Shown here in pieces: positions 1 through 14,747 of a stretch of DNA of 64,000 nt. A program made the position numbers and the translations under genes. This stretch comes from Caprella mutica. Taxonomy: Eukaryota; Arthropoda; Malacostraca; Amphipoda; Caprellidae. The notes beneath the pieces are model-generated. The model was not told where the DNA came from and made no database searches. It worked only from the letters and a program-made list of their open reading frames with translations. Where the stretch lies: the NCBI GenBank assembly GCA_947561585.1, contig CANNZV010001162.1:1-64000 (forward strand), read 5' to 3'. The stretch's first letter is position 1. Every line of letters starts with the position of its first letter.

Positions 1-351
1 ATCGTATCAAAACCTTGTCTATCAAAAGACTACTAAATTTTGCGGTTTTTCGAAACCCTCTAAACTTTATAAAAAATGGAAACCTCTGTAACCACCTATG
101 GATTTTCCACGATCAGCAGTTTGTGTGAGATAGATGTGCAAGTTCGTCATACATAAGCCACGTGACGCAAGAGAGGTGACATATTTCCCCCTCGATTTTA
201 TACTTTTTCAATGTTCCATATGTACTCTTTTTTCAATCAAATAGGAGAGTACAATGAAACATTACAAAGAAAAACACAATTCCAGAAGACACATGTAGGA
301 CAATAGTACAATAAGTGTAACTTTAGTTACCCATTTCTCAATTATTGCATT

Positions 352-3300
352 GTGCAATCTGAATGTCAAACATATGCAAAACCAATGAATAAATTATTTT
401 TCTATCAGCCATGTGTCAGAAAGAGTCTCTCTATAACAAAATTTTGTGGGAAAAAACGTTCATCACTCTCATTACTGAATTCGGAACCAAATATATTAAG
501 AGCGCTCAGGCTATTTTGGTTGGTGTCCAGCCGAACCTGGAGAAGTTGAACAAGTATTCCCGTACCTTTTGTGAATTGGTATCGTATCAAAACCTTGTCT
601 ATCAAAAGACTACTAAATTTTGCGGTTTTCGAAACCCTCTAAACTTTATAAAAAATGGAAACCTCTGTAACCACCTATGGATTTTCCATGATCAGCAGTT
701 TGTGTGAGATAGATGTGCAAGTTCGTCATACATAAGCCACGTGACGCAAGAGAGGTGACATATTTCCCCCTCGATTTTATACTTTTTCAATGTTCCATAT
801 GTACTCTTTTTTCAATCAAATAGGAGAGTACAATGAAACATTACAAAGAAAAACACAATTCCAGAAGACACATGTAGGACAATAGTACAATAAGTGTAAC
901 TTTAGTTACCCATTTCTCAATTATTGCATTGTGCAATCTGAATGTCAAACATATGCAAAACCAATGAATAAATTATTTTTCTATCAGCCATGTGTCAGAA
1001 AGAGTCTCTCTATAACAAAATTTTGTGGGAAAAAACGTTCATCACTCTCATTACTGAATTCGGAACCAAATATATTAAGAGCGCTCAGGCTATTTTGGTT
1101 GGTGTCCAGCCGAACCTGGAGAAGTTGAACAAGTATTCCCGTACCTTTTGTGAATTGGTATCGTATCAAAACCTTGTCTATCAAAAGACTACTAAATTTT
1201 GCGGTTTTTCGAAACCCTCTAAACTTTATAAAAAATGGAAACCTCTGTAACCACCTATGGATTTTCCACGATCAGCAGTTTGTGTGAGATAGATGTGCAA
1301 GTTCGTCATACATAAGCCACGTGACGCAAGAGAGGTGACATATTTCCCCCTCGATTTTATACTTTTTCAATGTTCCATATGTACTCTTTTTTCAATCAAA
1401 TAGGAGAGTACAATGAAACATTACAAAGAAAAACACAATTCCAGAAGCTAAATTTTGCGGTTTTTCGAAACCCTCTAAACTTTATAAAAAATGGAAACCT
1501 CTGTAACCACCTATGGATTTTCCATGATCAGCAGTTTGTGTGAGATAGATGTGCAAGTTCGTCATACATAAGCCACGTGACGCAAGAGAGGTGACATATT
1601 TCCCCCTCGATTTTATACTTTTTCAATGTTCCATATGTACTCTTTTTTCAATCAAATAGGAGAGTACAATGAAACATTACAAAGAAAAACACAATTCCAG
1701 AAGACACATGTAGGACAATAGTACAATAAGTGTAACTTTAGTTACCCATTTCTCAATTATTGCATTGTGCAATCTGAATGTCAAACATATGCAAAACCAA
1801 TGAATAAATTATTTTTCTATCAGCCATGTGTCAGAAAGAGTCTCTCTATAACAAAATTTTGTGGGAAAAAACGTTCATCACTCTCATTACTAAATTCGGA
1901 ACCAAATATATTAAGAGCGCTCAGGCTATTTTGGTTGGGGTCCAGCCGAACCTGGAGAAGTTGAACAAGTATTCCCGTACCTTTTGTGAATTGGTATCGT
2001 ATCAAAACCTTGTCTATCAAAAGACTACTAAATTTTGCGGTTTTTCGAAACCCTCTAAACTTTATAAAAAATGGAAACCTCTGTAACCACCTATGGATTT
2101 TCCACGATCAGCAGTTTGTGTGAGATAGATGTGCAAGTTCGTCATACATAAGCCACGTGACGCAAGAGAGGTGACATATTTCCCCCTCGATTTTATACTT
2201 TTTCAATGTTCCATATGTACTCTTTTTTCAATCAAATAGGAGAGTACAATGAAACATTACAAAGAAAAACACAATTCCAGAAGACACATGTAGGACAATA
2301 GTACAATAAGTGTAACTTTAGTTACCCATTTCTCAATTATTGCATTGTGCAATCTGAATGTCAAACATATGCAAAACCAATGAATAAATTATTTTTCTAT
2401 CAGCCATGTGTCAGAAAGAGTCTCTCTATAACAAAATTTTGTGGGAAAAAACGTTCATCACTCTCATTACTGAATTCGGAACCAAATATATTAAGAGCGC
2501 TCAGGCTATTTTGGTTGGTGTCCAGCCGAACCTGGAGAAGTTGAACAAGTATTCCCGTACCTTTTGTGAATTGGTATCGTATCAAAACCTTGTCTATCAA
2601 AAGACTACTAAATTTTGCGGTTTTCGAAACCCTCTAAACTTTATAAAAAATGGAAACCTCTGTAACCACCTATGGATTTTCCATGATCAGCAGTTTGTGT
2701 GAGATAGATGTGCAAGTTCGTCATACATAAGCCACGTGACGCAAGAGAGGTGACATATTTCCCCCTCGATTTTATACTTTTTCAATGTTCCATATGTACT
2801 CTTTTTTCAATCAAATAGGAGAGTACAATGAAACATTACAAAGAAAAACACAATTCCAGAAGACACATGTAGGACAATAGTACAATAAGTGTAACTTTAG
2901 TTACCCATTTCTCAATTATTGCATTGTGCAATCTGAATGTCAAACATATGCAAAACCAATGAATAAATTATTTTTCTATCAGCCATGTGTCAGAAAGAGT
3001 CTCTCTATAACAAAATTTTGTGGGAAAAAACGTTCATCACTCTCATTACTGAATTCGGAACCAAATATATTAAGAGCGCTCAGGCTATTTTGGTTGGTGT
3101 CCAGCCGAACCTGGAGAAGTTGAACAAGTATTCCCGTACCTTTTGTGAATTGGTATCGTATCAAAACCTTGTCTATCAAAAGACTACTAAATTTTGCGGT
3201 TTTTCGAAACCCTCTAAACTTTATAAAAAATGGAAACCTCTGTAACCACCTATGGATTTTCCACGATCAGCAGTTTGTGTGAGATAGATGTGCAAGTTCG

Positions 3301-4341
3301 TCATACATAAGCCACGTGACGCAAGAGAGGTGACATATTTCCCCCTCGATTTTATACTTTTTCAATGTTCCATATGTACTCTTTTTTCAATCAAATAGGA
3401 GAGTACAATGAAACATTACAAAGAAAAACACAATTCCAGAAGCTAAATTTTGCGGTTTTTCGAAACCCTCTAAACTTTATAAAAAATGGAAACCTCTGTA
3501 ACCACCTATGGATTTTCCATGATCAGCAGTTTGTGTGAGATAGATGTGCAAGTTCGTCATACATAAGCCACGTGACGCAAGAGAGGTGACATATTTCCCC
3601 CTCGATTTTATACTTTTTCAATGTTCCATATGTACTCTTTTTTCAATCAAATAGGAGAGTACAATGAAACATTACAAAGAAAAACACAATTCCAGAAGAC
3701 ACATGTAGGACAATAGTACAATAAGTGTAACTTTAGTTACCCATTTCTCAATTATTGCATTGTGCAATCTGAATGTCAAACATATGCAAAACCAATGAAT
3801 AAATTATTTTTCTATCAGCCATGTGTCAGAAAGAGTCTCTCTATAACAAAATTTTGTGGGAAAAAACGTTCATCACTCTCATTACTAAATTCGGAACCAA
3901 ATATATTAAGAGCGCTCAGGCTATTTTGGTTGGGGTCCAGCCGAACCTGGAGAAGTTGAACAAGTATTCCCGTACCTTTTGTGAATTGGTATCGTATCAA
4001 AACCTTGTCTATCAAAAGACTACTAAATTTTGCGGTTTTTCGAAACCCTCTAAACTTTATAAAAAATGGAAACCTCTGTAACCACCTATGGATTTTCCAC
4101 GATCAGCAGTTTGTGTGAGATAGATGTGCAAGTTCGTCATACATAAGCCACGTGACGCATGAGAGGTGACATATTTCCCCCTCGATTTTATACTTTTTCA
4201 ATGTTCCATATGTACTCTTTTTTCAATCAAATAGGAGAGTACAATGAAACATTACAAAGAAAAACACAATTCCAGAAGACACATGTAGGACAATAGTACA
4301 ATAAGTGTAACTTTAGTTACCCATTTCTCAATTATTGCATT
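352..4341. repeat. Higher-order repeat, 1995 bp, two consecutive copies
   Basis: Landmark spacings run 579, 836, 580, then again 579, 836, 580. The three-unit block starting at 352 therefore repeats at 2347 and ends at 4342, exactly 1995 bp each. Shared private markers include the single-T-shorter gcggttttcg at about 621 and 2616, and the ttggggtcc variant at 1936 and 3931. The same 579/836/581 order recurs at 10258-12253. Confidence 0.9.
1448..1703. repeat. Satellite variant with 256-bp internal duplication
   Basis: The normal sequence ttccagaag|acacatg is replaced by ttccagaag|ctaaattttgcgg, which restarts the unit about 256 bp earlier, giving an 836-bp spacing. The identical junction is at about 3443 and 11354. 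An identical breakpoint in all three places means one event that was later spread through the array. Confidence 0.9.
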
Positions 4342-4950
4342 GTGCAATCTGAATGTCAAACATATGCAAAACCAATGAATAAATTATTTTTCTATCAGCC
4401 ATGTGTCAGAAAGAGTCTCTCTATAACAAAATTTTGTGGGAAAAAACGTTCATCACTCTCATTACTGAATTCGGAACCAAATATATTAAGAGCGCTCAGG
4501 CTATTTTGGTTGGGGTCCAGCCGAACCTGGAGAAGTTGAACAAGTATTCCCGTACCTTTTGTGAATTGGTATCGTATCAAAACCTTGTCTATCAAAAGAC
4601 TACTAAATTTTGCGGTTTTTCGAAACCCTCTAAACTTTATAAAAAATGGAAACCTCTGTAACCACCTATGGATTTTCCACGATCAGCAGTTTGTGTGAGA
4701 TAGATGTGCAAGTTCGTCATACATAAGCCACGTGACGCAAGAGAGGTGACATATTTCCCCCTCGATTTTATACTTTTTCAATGTTCCATATGTACTCTTT
4801 TTTCAATCAAATAGGAGAGTACAATGAAACATTACAAAGAAAAACACAATTCCAGAAGACACATGTAGGACAATAGTACAATAAGTGTAACTTTAGTTAC
4901 CCATTTCTCAATTATTGCATTGTGCAATCTGAATGTCAAACATATGCAAA

Positions 4951-5096
4951 ACCCATTGTTCCATATGTACTCTTTTTTCAATCAAATAGGAGAGTACAAT
5001 GAAACATTACAAAGAAAAACACAATTCCAGAAGACACATGTAGGACAATAGTACAATAAGTGTAACTTTAGTTACCCATTTCTCAATTATTGCATT
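4951..5096. repeat. Satellite variant with about 175-bp internal duplication
   Basis: After gcaaaacc the unit jumps back to tgttccatatgtactc, giving 755-bp spacing. Junctions are at about 4951, 5708, 7621, 8377, 14025 and 17101. The first two read cccattgttcc and the other four cccaatgttcc, so there are two sub-lineages of the junction. Confidence 0.88.
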
Positions 5097-8000
5097 GTGC
5101 AATCTGAATGTCAAACATATGCAAAACCAATGAATAAATTATTTTTCTATCAGCCATGTGTCAGAAAGAGTCTCTCTATAACAAAATTTTGTGGGAAAAA
5201 ACGTTCATCACTCTCAGTACTGAATTCGGAACCAAATATATTAAGAGCGCTCAGGCTATTTTGGTTGGTGTCCAGCCGAACCTGGAGAAGTTGAACAAGT
5301 ATTCCCGTACCTTTTGTGAATTGGTATCGTATCAAAACCTTGTCTATCAAAAGACTACTTAATTTTGCGGTTTTTCGAAACCCTCTAAACTTTATAAAAA
5401 ATGGAAACCTCTGTAATCACCTATGGATTTTCCACGATCAGCAGTTTGTGTGAGATAGATGTGCAAGTTCGTCATACATAAGCCACGTGACGCAAGAGAG
5501 GTGACATATTTCCCCCTCGATTTTATACTTTTTCAATGTTCCATATGTACTCTTTTTTCAATCAAATAGGAGAGTACAATGAAACATTACAAAGAAAAAC
5601 ACAATTCCAGAAGACACATGTAGGACAATAGTACAATAAGTGTAACTTTAGTTACCCATTTCTCAATTATTGCATTGTGCAATCTGAATGTCAAACATAT
5701 GCAAAACCCATTGTTCCATATGTACTCTTTTTTCAATCAAATAGGAGAGTACAATGAAACATTACAAAGAAAAACACAATTCCAGAAGACACATGTAGGA
5801 CAATAGTACAATAAGTGTAACTTTAGTTACCCATTTCTCAATTATTGCATTGTGCAATCTGAATGTCAAACATATGCAAAACCAATGAAAAAATTATTTT
5901 TCTATCAGCCATGTGTCAGAAAGAGTCTCTCTATAACAAAATTTTGTGGGAAAAAACGTTCATCACTCTCAGTACTGAATTCGGAAACAAATATATTAAG
6001 AGCGCTCAGGCTATTTTGGTTGGTGTCCAGCCGAACCTGGAGAAGTTGAACAAGTATTCCCGTACCTTTTGTGAATTGGTATCGTATCAAAACCTTGTCT
6101 ATCAAAAGACTACTTAATTTTGCGGTTTTTCGAAACCCTCTAAACTTTATAAAAAATGGAAACCTCTGTAATCACCTATGGATTTTCCACGATCAGCAGT
6201 TTGTGTGAGATAGATGTGCAAGTTCGTCATACATAAGCCACGTGACGCAAGAGAGGTGACATATTTCCCCCTCGATTTTATACTTTTTCAATGTTCCATA
6301 TGTACTCTTTTTTCAATCAAATAGGAGAGTACAATGAAACATTACAAAGAAAAACACAATTCCAGAAGACACATGTAGGACAATAGTACAATAAGTGTAA
6401 CTTTAGTTACCCATTTCTCAATTATTGCATTGTGCAATCTGAATGTCAAACATATGCAAAACCAATGAATAAATTATTTTTCTATCAGCCATGTGTCAGA
6501 AAGAGTCTCTCTATAACAAAATTTTGTGGGAAAAAACGTTCATCACTCTCATTACTGAATTCGGAACCAAATATATTAAGAGCGCTCAGGCTATTTTGGT
6601 TGGTGTCCAGCCGAACCTGGAGAAGTTGAACAAGTATTCCCGTACCTTTTGTGAATTGGTATCGTATCAAAACCTTGTCTATCAAAAGACTACTAAATTT
6701 TGCGGTTTTTCGAAACCCTCTAAACTTTATAAAAAATGGAAACCTCTGTAACCACCTATGGATTTTCCACGATCAGCAGTTTGTGTGAGATAGATGTGCA
6801 AGTTCGTCATACATAAGCCACGTGACGTAAGAGAGGTGACATATTTCCCCCTCGATTTTATACTTTTTCAATGTTCCATATGTACTCTTTTTTCAATCAA
6901 ATAGGAGAGTACAATGAAACATTACAAAGAAAAACACAATTCCAGAAGACACATGTAGGACAATAGTACAATAAGTGTAACTTTAGTTACCCATTTCTCA
7001 ATTATTGCATTGTGCAATCTGAATGTCAAACATATGCAAAACCAATGAATAAATTATTTTTCTATCAGCCATGTGTCAGAAAGAGTCTCTCTATAACAAA
7101 ATTTTGTGGGAAAAAACGTTCATCACTCTCATTACTGAATTCGGAACAAAATATATTAAGAGCGCTCAGGCTATTTTGGTTGGTGTCCAGCCGAACCTGG
7201 AGAAGTTGAACAAGTATTCCCGTACCTTTTGTGAATTGGTATCGTATCAAAACCTTGTCTATCAAAAGACTACTAAATTTTGCGGTTTTTCGAAACCCTC
7301 TAAACTTTATAAAAAATGGAAACCTCTGTAACCACCTATGGATTTTCCACGATCAGCAGTTTGTGTGAGATAGATGTGCAAGTTCGTCATACATAAGCCA
7401 CGTGACGCAAGAGAGGTGACATATTTCCCCCTCGATTTTATACTTTTTCAATGTTCCATATGTACTCTTTTTTCAATCAAATAGGAGAGTACAATGAAAC
7501 ATTACAAAGAAAAACACAATTCCAGAAGACACATGTAGGACAATAGTACAATAAGTGTAACTTTAGTTACCCATTTCTCAATTATTGCATTGTGCAATCT
7601 GAATGTCAAACATATGCAAAACCCAATGTTCCATATGTACTCTTTTTTCAATCAAATAGGAGAGTACAATGAAACATTACAAAGAAAAACACAATTCCAG
7701 AAGACACATGTAGGACAATAGTACAATAAGTGTAACTTTAGTTACCCATTTCTCAATTATTGCATTGTGCAATCTGAATGTCAAACATATGCAAAACCAA
7801 TGAATAAATTATTTTTCTATCAGCCATGTGTCAGAAAGAGTCTCTCTATAACAAAATTTTGTGGGAAAAAACGTTCATCACTCTCAGTACTGAATTCGGA
7901 ACCAAATATATTAAGAGCGCTCAGGCTATTTTGGTTGGTGTCCAGCCGAACCTGGAGAAGTTGAACAAGTATTCCCGTACCTTTGTGAATTGGTATCGTA

Positions 8001-11000
8001 TCAAAACCTTGTCTATCAAAAGACTACTAAATTTTGCGGTTTTTCGAAACCCTCTAAACTTTATAAAAAATGGAAACCTCTGTAACCACCTATGGATTTT
8101 CCACGATCAGCAGTTTGTGTGAGATAGATGTGCAAGTTCGTCATACATAAGCCACGTGACGCAAGAGAGGTGACATATTTCCCCCTCGATTTTATACTTT
8201 TTCAATGTTCCATATGTACTCTTTTTTCAATCAAATAGGAGAGTACAATGAAACATTACAAAGAAAAACACAATTCCAGAAGACACATGTAGGACAATAG
8301 TACAATAAGTGTAACTTTAGTTACCCATTTCTCAATTATTGCATTGTGCAATCTGAATGTCAAACATATGCAAAACCCAATGTTCCATATGTACTCTTTT
8401 TTCAATCAAATAGGAGAGTACAATGAAACATTACAAAGAAAAACACAATTCCAGAAGACACATGTAGGACAATAGTACAATAAGTGTAACTTTAGTTACC
8501 CATTTCTCAATTATTGCATTGTGCAATCTGAATGTCAAACATATGCAAAACCAATGAATAAATTATTTTTCTATCAGCCATGTGTCAGAAAGAGTCTCTC
8601 TATAACAAAATTTTGTGGGAAAAAACGTTCATCACTCTCAGTACTGAATTCGGAACCAAATATATTAAGAGCGCTCAGGCTATTTTGGTTGGTGTCCAGC
8701 CGAACCTGGAGAAGTTGAACAAGTATTCCCGTACCTTTGTGAATTGGTATCGTATCAAAACCTTGTCTATCAAAAGACTACTAAATTTTGCGGTTTTTCG
8801 AAACCCTCTAAACTTTATAAAAAATGGAAACCTCTGTAACCACCTATGGATTTTCCACGATCAGCAGTTTGTGTGAGATAGATGTGCAAGTTCGTCATAC
8901 ATAAGCCACGTGACGCAAGAGAGGTGACATATTTCCCCCTCGATTTTATACTTTTTCAATGTTCCATATGTACTCTTTTTTCAATCAAATAGGAGAGTAC
9001 AATGAAACATTACAAAGAAAAACACAATTCCAGAAGACACATGTAGGACAATAGTACAATAAGTGTAACTTTAGTTACCCATTTCTCAATTATTGCATTG
9101 TGCAATCTGAATGTCAAACATATGCAAAACCAATGAATAAATTATTTTTCTATCAGCCATGTGTCAGAAAGAGTCTCTCTATAACAAAATTTTGTGGGAA
9201 AAAACGTTCATCACTCTCATTACTGAATTCGGAACCAAATATATTAAGAGCGCTCAGGCTATTTTGGTTGGTGTCCAGCCGAACCTGGAGAAGTTGAACA
9301 AGTATTCCCGTACCTTTTGTGAATTGGTATCGTATCAAAACCTTGTCTATCAAAAGACTACTAAATTTTGCGGTTTTTCGAAACCCTCTAAACTTTATAA
9401 AAAATGGAAACCTCTGTAACCACCTATGGATTTTCCATGATCAGCAGTTTGTGTGAGATAGATGTGCAAGTTCGTCATACATAAGCCACGTGACGCAAGA
9501 GAGGTGACATATTTCCCCCTCGATTTTATACTTTTTCAATGTTCCATATGTACTCTTTTTTCAATCAAATAGGAGAGTACAATGAAACATTACAAAGAAA
9601 AACACAATTCCAGAAGACACATGTAGGACAATAGTACAATAAGTGTAACTTTAGTTACCCATTTCTCAATTATTGCATTGTGCAATCTGAATGTCAAACA
9701 TATGCAAAACCAAAATGAATTATTTTTCTATCAGCCATGTGTCAGAAAGAGTCTCTCTATAACAAAATTTTGTGGGAAAAAACGTTCATCACTCTCATTA
9801 CTGAATTCGGAACCAAATATATCAAGAGCGCTCAGGCTATTTTGGTTGGTGTCCAGCCGAACCTGGAGAAGTTGAACAAGTACTCCCGTACCTTTTGTGA
9901 ATTGGTATCGTATCAAAACCTTGTCTATCAAAAGACTACTAAATTTTGCGGTTTTTCGAAACCCTCTAAACTTTATAAAAAATGGAAACCTCTGTAACCA
10001 CCTATGGATTTTCCACGATCAGCAGTTTGTGTGAGATAGATGTGCAAGTTCGTCATACATAAGCCACGTGACGCAAGAGAGGTGACATATTTCCCCCTCG
10101 ATTTTATACTTTTTCAATGTTCCATATGTACTCTTTTTTCAATCAAATAGGAGAGTACAATGAAACATTACAAAGAAAAACACAATTCCAGAAGACACAT
10201 GTAGGACAATAGTACAATAAGTGTAACTTTAGTTACCCATTTCTCAATTATTGCATTGTGCAATCTGAATGTCAAACATATGCAAAACCAATGAATAAAT
10301 TATTTTTCTATCAGCCATGTGTCAGAAAGAGTCTCTCTATAACAAAATTTTGTGGGAAAAAACGTTCATCACTCTCATTACTGAATTCGGAACCAAATAT
10401 ATTAAGAGCGCTCAGGCTATTTTGGTTGGTGTCCAGCCGAACCTGGAGAAGTTGAACAAGTATTCCCGTACCTTTTGTGAATTGGTATCGTATCAAAACC
10501 TTGTCTATCAAAAGACTACTAAATTTTGCGGTTTTCGAAACCCTCTAAACTTTATAAAAAATGGAAACCTCTGTAACCACCTATGGATTTTCCATGATCA
10601 GCAGTTTGTGTGAGATAGATGTGCAAGTTCGTCATACATAAGCCACGTGACGCAAGAGAGGTGACATATTTCCCCCTCGATTTTATACTTTTTCAATGTT
10701 CCATATGTACTCTTTTTTCAATCAAATAGGAGAGTACAATGAAACATTACAAAGAAAAACACAATTCCAGAAGACACATGTAGGACAATAGTACAATAAG
10801 TGTAACTTTAGTTACCCATTTCTCAATTATTGCATTGTGCAATCTGAATGTCAAACATATGCAAAACCAATGAATAAATTATTTTTCTATCAGCCATGTG
10901 TCAGAAAGAGTCTCTCTATAACAAAATTTTGTGGGAAAAAACGTTCATCACTCTCATTACTGAATTCGGAACCAAATATATTAAGAGCGCTCAGGCTATT

Positions 11001-14000
11001 TTGGTTGGTGTCCAGCCGAACCTGGAGAAGTTGAACAAGTATTCCCGTACCTTTTGTGAATTGGTATCGTATCAAAACCTTGTCTATCAAAAGACTACTA
11101 AATTTTGCGGTTTTTCGAAACCCTCTAAACTTTATAAAAAATGGAAACCTCTGTAACCACCTATGGATTTTCCACGATCAGCAGTTTGTGTGAGATAGAT
11201 GTGCAAGTTCGTCATACATAAGCCACGTGACGCAAGAGAGGTGACATATTTCCCCCTCGATTTTATACTTTTTCAATGTTCCATATGTACTCTTTTTTCA
11301 ATCAAATAGGAGAGTACAATGAAACATTACAAAGAAAAACACAATTCCAGAAGCTAAATTTTGCGGTTTTTCGAAACCCTCTAAACTTTATAAAAAATGG
11401 AAACCTCTGTAACCACCTATGGATTTTCCATGATCAGCAGTTTGTGTGAGATAGATGTGCAAGTTCGTCATACATAAGCCACGTGACGCAAGAGAGGTGA
11501 CATATTTCCCCCTCGATTTTATACTTTTTCAATGTTCCATATGTACTCTTCTTTCAATCAAATAGGAGAGTACAATGAAACATTACAAAGAAAAACACAA
11601 TTCCAGAAGACACATGTAGGACAATAGTACAATAAGTGTAACTTTAGTTACCCATTTCTCAATTATTGCATTGTGCAATCTGAATGTCAAACATATGCAA
11701 AACCAATGAATAAATTATTTTTCTATCAGCCATGTGTCAGAAAGAGTCTCTCTATAACAAAATTTTGTGGGAAAAAACGTTCATCACTCTCATTACTGAA
11801 TTCGGAACCAAATATATTAAGAGCGCTCAGGCTATTTTGGTTGGTGTCCAGCCGAACCTGGAGAAGTTGAACAAGTATTCCCGTACCTTTTGTGAATTGG
11901 TATCGTATCAAAACCTTAGTCTATCAAAAGACTACTAAATTTTGCGGTTTTTCGAAACCCTCTAAACTTTATAAAAAATGGAAACATCTGTAACCACCTA
12001 TGGATTTTCCATGATCAGCAGTTTGTGTGAGATAGATGTGCAAGTTCGTCATACATAAGCCACGTGACGCAAGAGAGGTGACATATTTCCCCCTCGATTT
12101 TATACTTTTTCAATGTTCCATATGTACTCTTTTTTCAATCAAATAGGAGAGTACAATGAAACATTACAAAGAAAAACACAATTCCAGAAGACACATGTAG
12201 GACAATAGTACAATAAGTGTAACTTTAGTTACCCATTTCTCAATTATTGCATTGTGCAATCTGAATGTCAAACATATGCAAAACCAATGAATAAATTATT
12301 TTTCTATCAGCCATGTGTCAGAAAGAGTCTCTCTATAACAAAATTTTGTGGGAAAAAACGTTCATCACTCTCATTACTGAATTCGGAACCAAATATATTA
12401 AGAGCGCTCAGGCTATTTTGGTTGGTGTCCAGCCGAACCTGGAGAAGTTGAACAAGTATTCCCGTACCTTTTGTGAATTGGTATCGTATCAAAACCTTGT
12501 CTATCAAAAGACTACTAAATTTTGCGGTTTTCGAAACCCTCTAAACTTTATAAAAAATGGAAACCTCTGTAACCACCTATGGATTTTCCATGATCAGCAG
12601 TTTGTGTGAGATAGATGTGCAAGTTCGTCATACATAAGCCACGTGACGCAAGAGAGGTGACATATTTCCCCCTCGATTTTATACTTTTTCAATGTTCCAT
12701 ATGTACTCTTTTTTTCAATCAAATAGGAGAGTACAATGAAACATTACAAAGAAAAACACAATTCCAGAAGACACATGTAGGACAATAGTACAATAAGTGT
12801 AACTTTAGTTACCCATTTCTCAATTATTGCATTGTGCAATCTGAATGTCAAACATATGCAAAACCAATGAATAAACTATTTTTCTATCAGCCATGTGTCA
12901 GAAAGAGTCTCTCTATAACAAAATTTTGTGGGAAAAAACGTTCATCACTCTCATTACTGAATTCGGAACCAAATATATTAAGAGCGCTCAGGCTATTTTG
13001 GTTGGTGTCCAGCCGAACCTGGAGAAGTTGAACAAGTATTCCCGTACCTTTTGTGAATTGGTATCGTATCAAAACCTTGTCTATCAAAAGACTACTAAAT
13101 TTTGCGGTTTTTCGAAACCCTCTAAACTTTATAAAAAATGGAAACCTCTGTAACCACCTATGGATTTTCCACGATCAGCAGTTTGTGTGAGATAGATGTG
13201 CAAGTTCGTCATACATAAGCCACGTGACGCAAGAGAGGTGACATATTTCCCCCTCGATTTTATACTTTTTCAATGTTCCATATGTACTCTTTTTTCAATC
13301 AAATAGGAGAGTACAATGAAACATTACAAAGAAAAACACAATTCCAGAAGACACATGTAGGACAATAGTACAATAAGTGTAACTTTAGTTACCCATTTCT
13401 CAATTATTGCATTGTGCAATCTGAATGTCAAACATATGCAAAACCAATGAATAAACTATTTTTCTATCAGCCATGTGTCAGAAAGAGTCTCTCTATAACA
13501 AAATTTTGTGGGAAAAAACGTTCATCACTCTCATTACTGAATTCGGAACCAAATATATTAAGAGCGCTCAGGCTATTTTGGTTGGTGTCCAGCCGAACCT
13601 GGAGAAGTTGAACAAGTATTCCCGTACCTTTTGTGAATTGGTATCGTATCAAAACCTTGTCTATCAAAAGACTACTAAATTTTGCGGTTTTTCGAAACCC
13701 TCTAAACTTTATAAAAAATGGAAACCTCTGTAACCACCTATGGATTTTCCACGATCAGCAGTTTGTGTGAGATAGATGTGCAAGTTCGTCATACATAAGC
13801 CACGTGACGCAAGAGAGGTGACATATTTCCCCCTCGATTTTATACTTTTTCAATGTTCCATATGTACTCTTTTTTCAATCAAATAGGAGAGTACAATGAA
13901 ACATTACAAAGAAAAACACAATTCCAGAAGACACATGTAGGACAATAGTACAATAAGTGTAACTTTAGTTACCCATTTCTCAATTATTGCATTGTGCAAT

Positions 14001-14747
14001 CTGAATGTCAAACATATGCAAAACCCAATGTTCCATATGTACTCTTTTTTCAATCAAATAGGAGAGTACAATGAAACATTACAAAGAAAAACACAATTCC
14101 AGAAGACACATGTAGGACAATAGTACAATAAGTGTAACTTTAGTTACCCATTTCTCAATTATTGCATTGTGCAATCTGAATGTCAAACATATGCAAAACC
14201 AATGAATAAATTATTTTTTTATCAGCCATGTGTCAGAAAGAGTCTCTCTATAACAAAATTTTGTGGAAAAAACGTTCATCACTCTCATTACTGAATTCGG
14301 AACCAAATATATTAAGAGCGCTCAGGCTATTTTGGTTGGTGTCCAGCCGAACCTGGAGAAGTTGAACAAGTATTCCCGTACCTTTTGTGAATTGGTATCG
14401 TATCAAAACCTTGTCTATCAAAAGACTACTAAATTTTGCGGTTTTTCGAAACCCTCTAAACTTTATAAAAAATGGAAACCTCTGTAACCACCTATGGATT
14501 TTCCACGATCAGCAGTTTGTGTGAGATAGATGTGCAAGTTCGTCATACATAAGCCACGTGACGCAAGAGAGGTGACATATTTCCCCCTCGATTTTATACT
14601 TTTTCAATGTTCCATATGTACTCTTTTTTCAATCAAATAGGAGAGTACAATGAAACATTACAAAGAAAAACACAATTCCAGAAGACACATGTAGGACAAT
14701 AGTACAATAAGTGTAACTTTAGTTACCCATTTCTCAATTATTGCATT

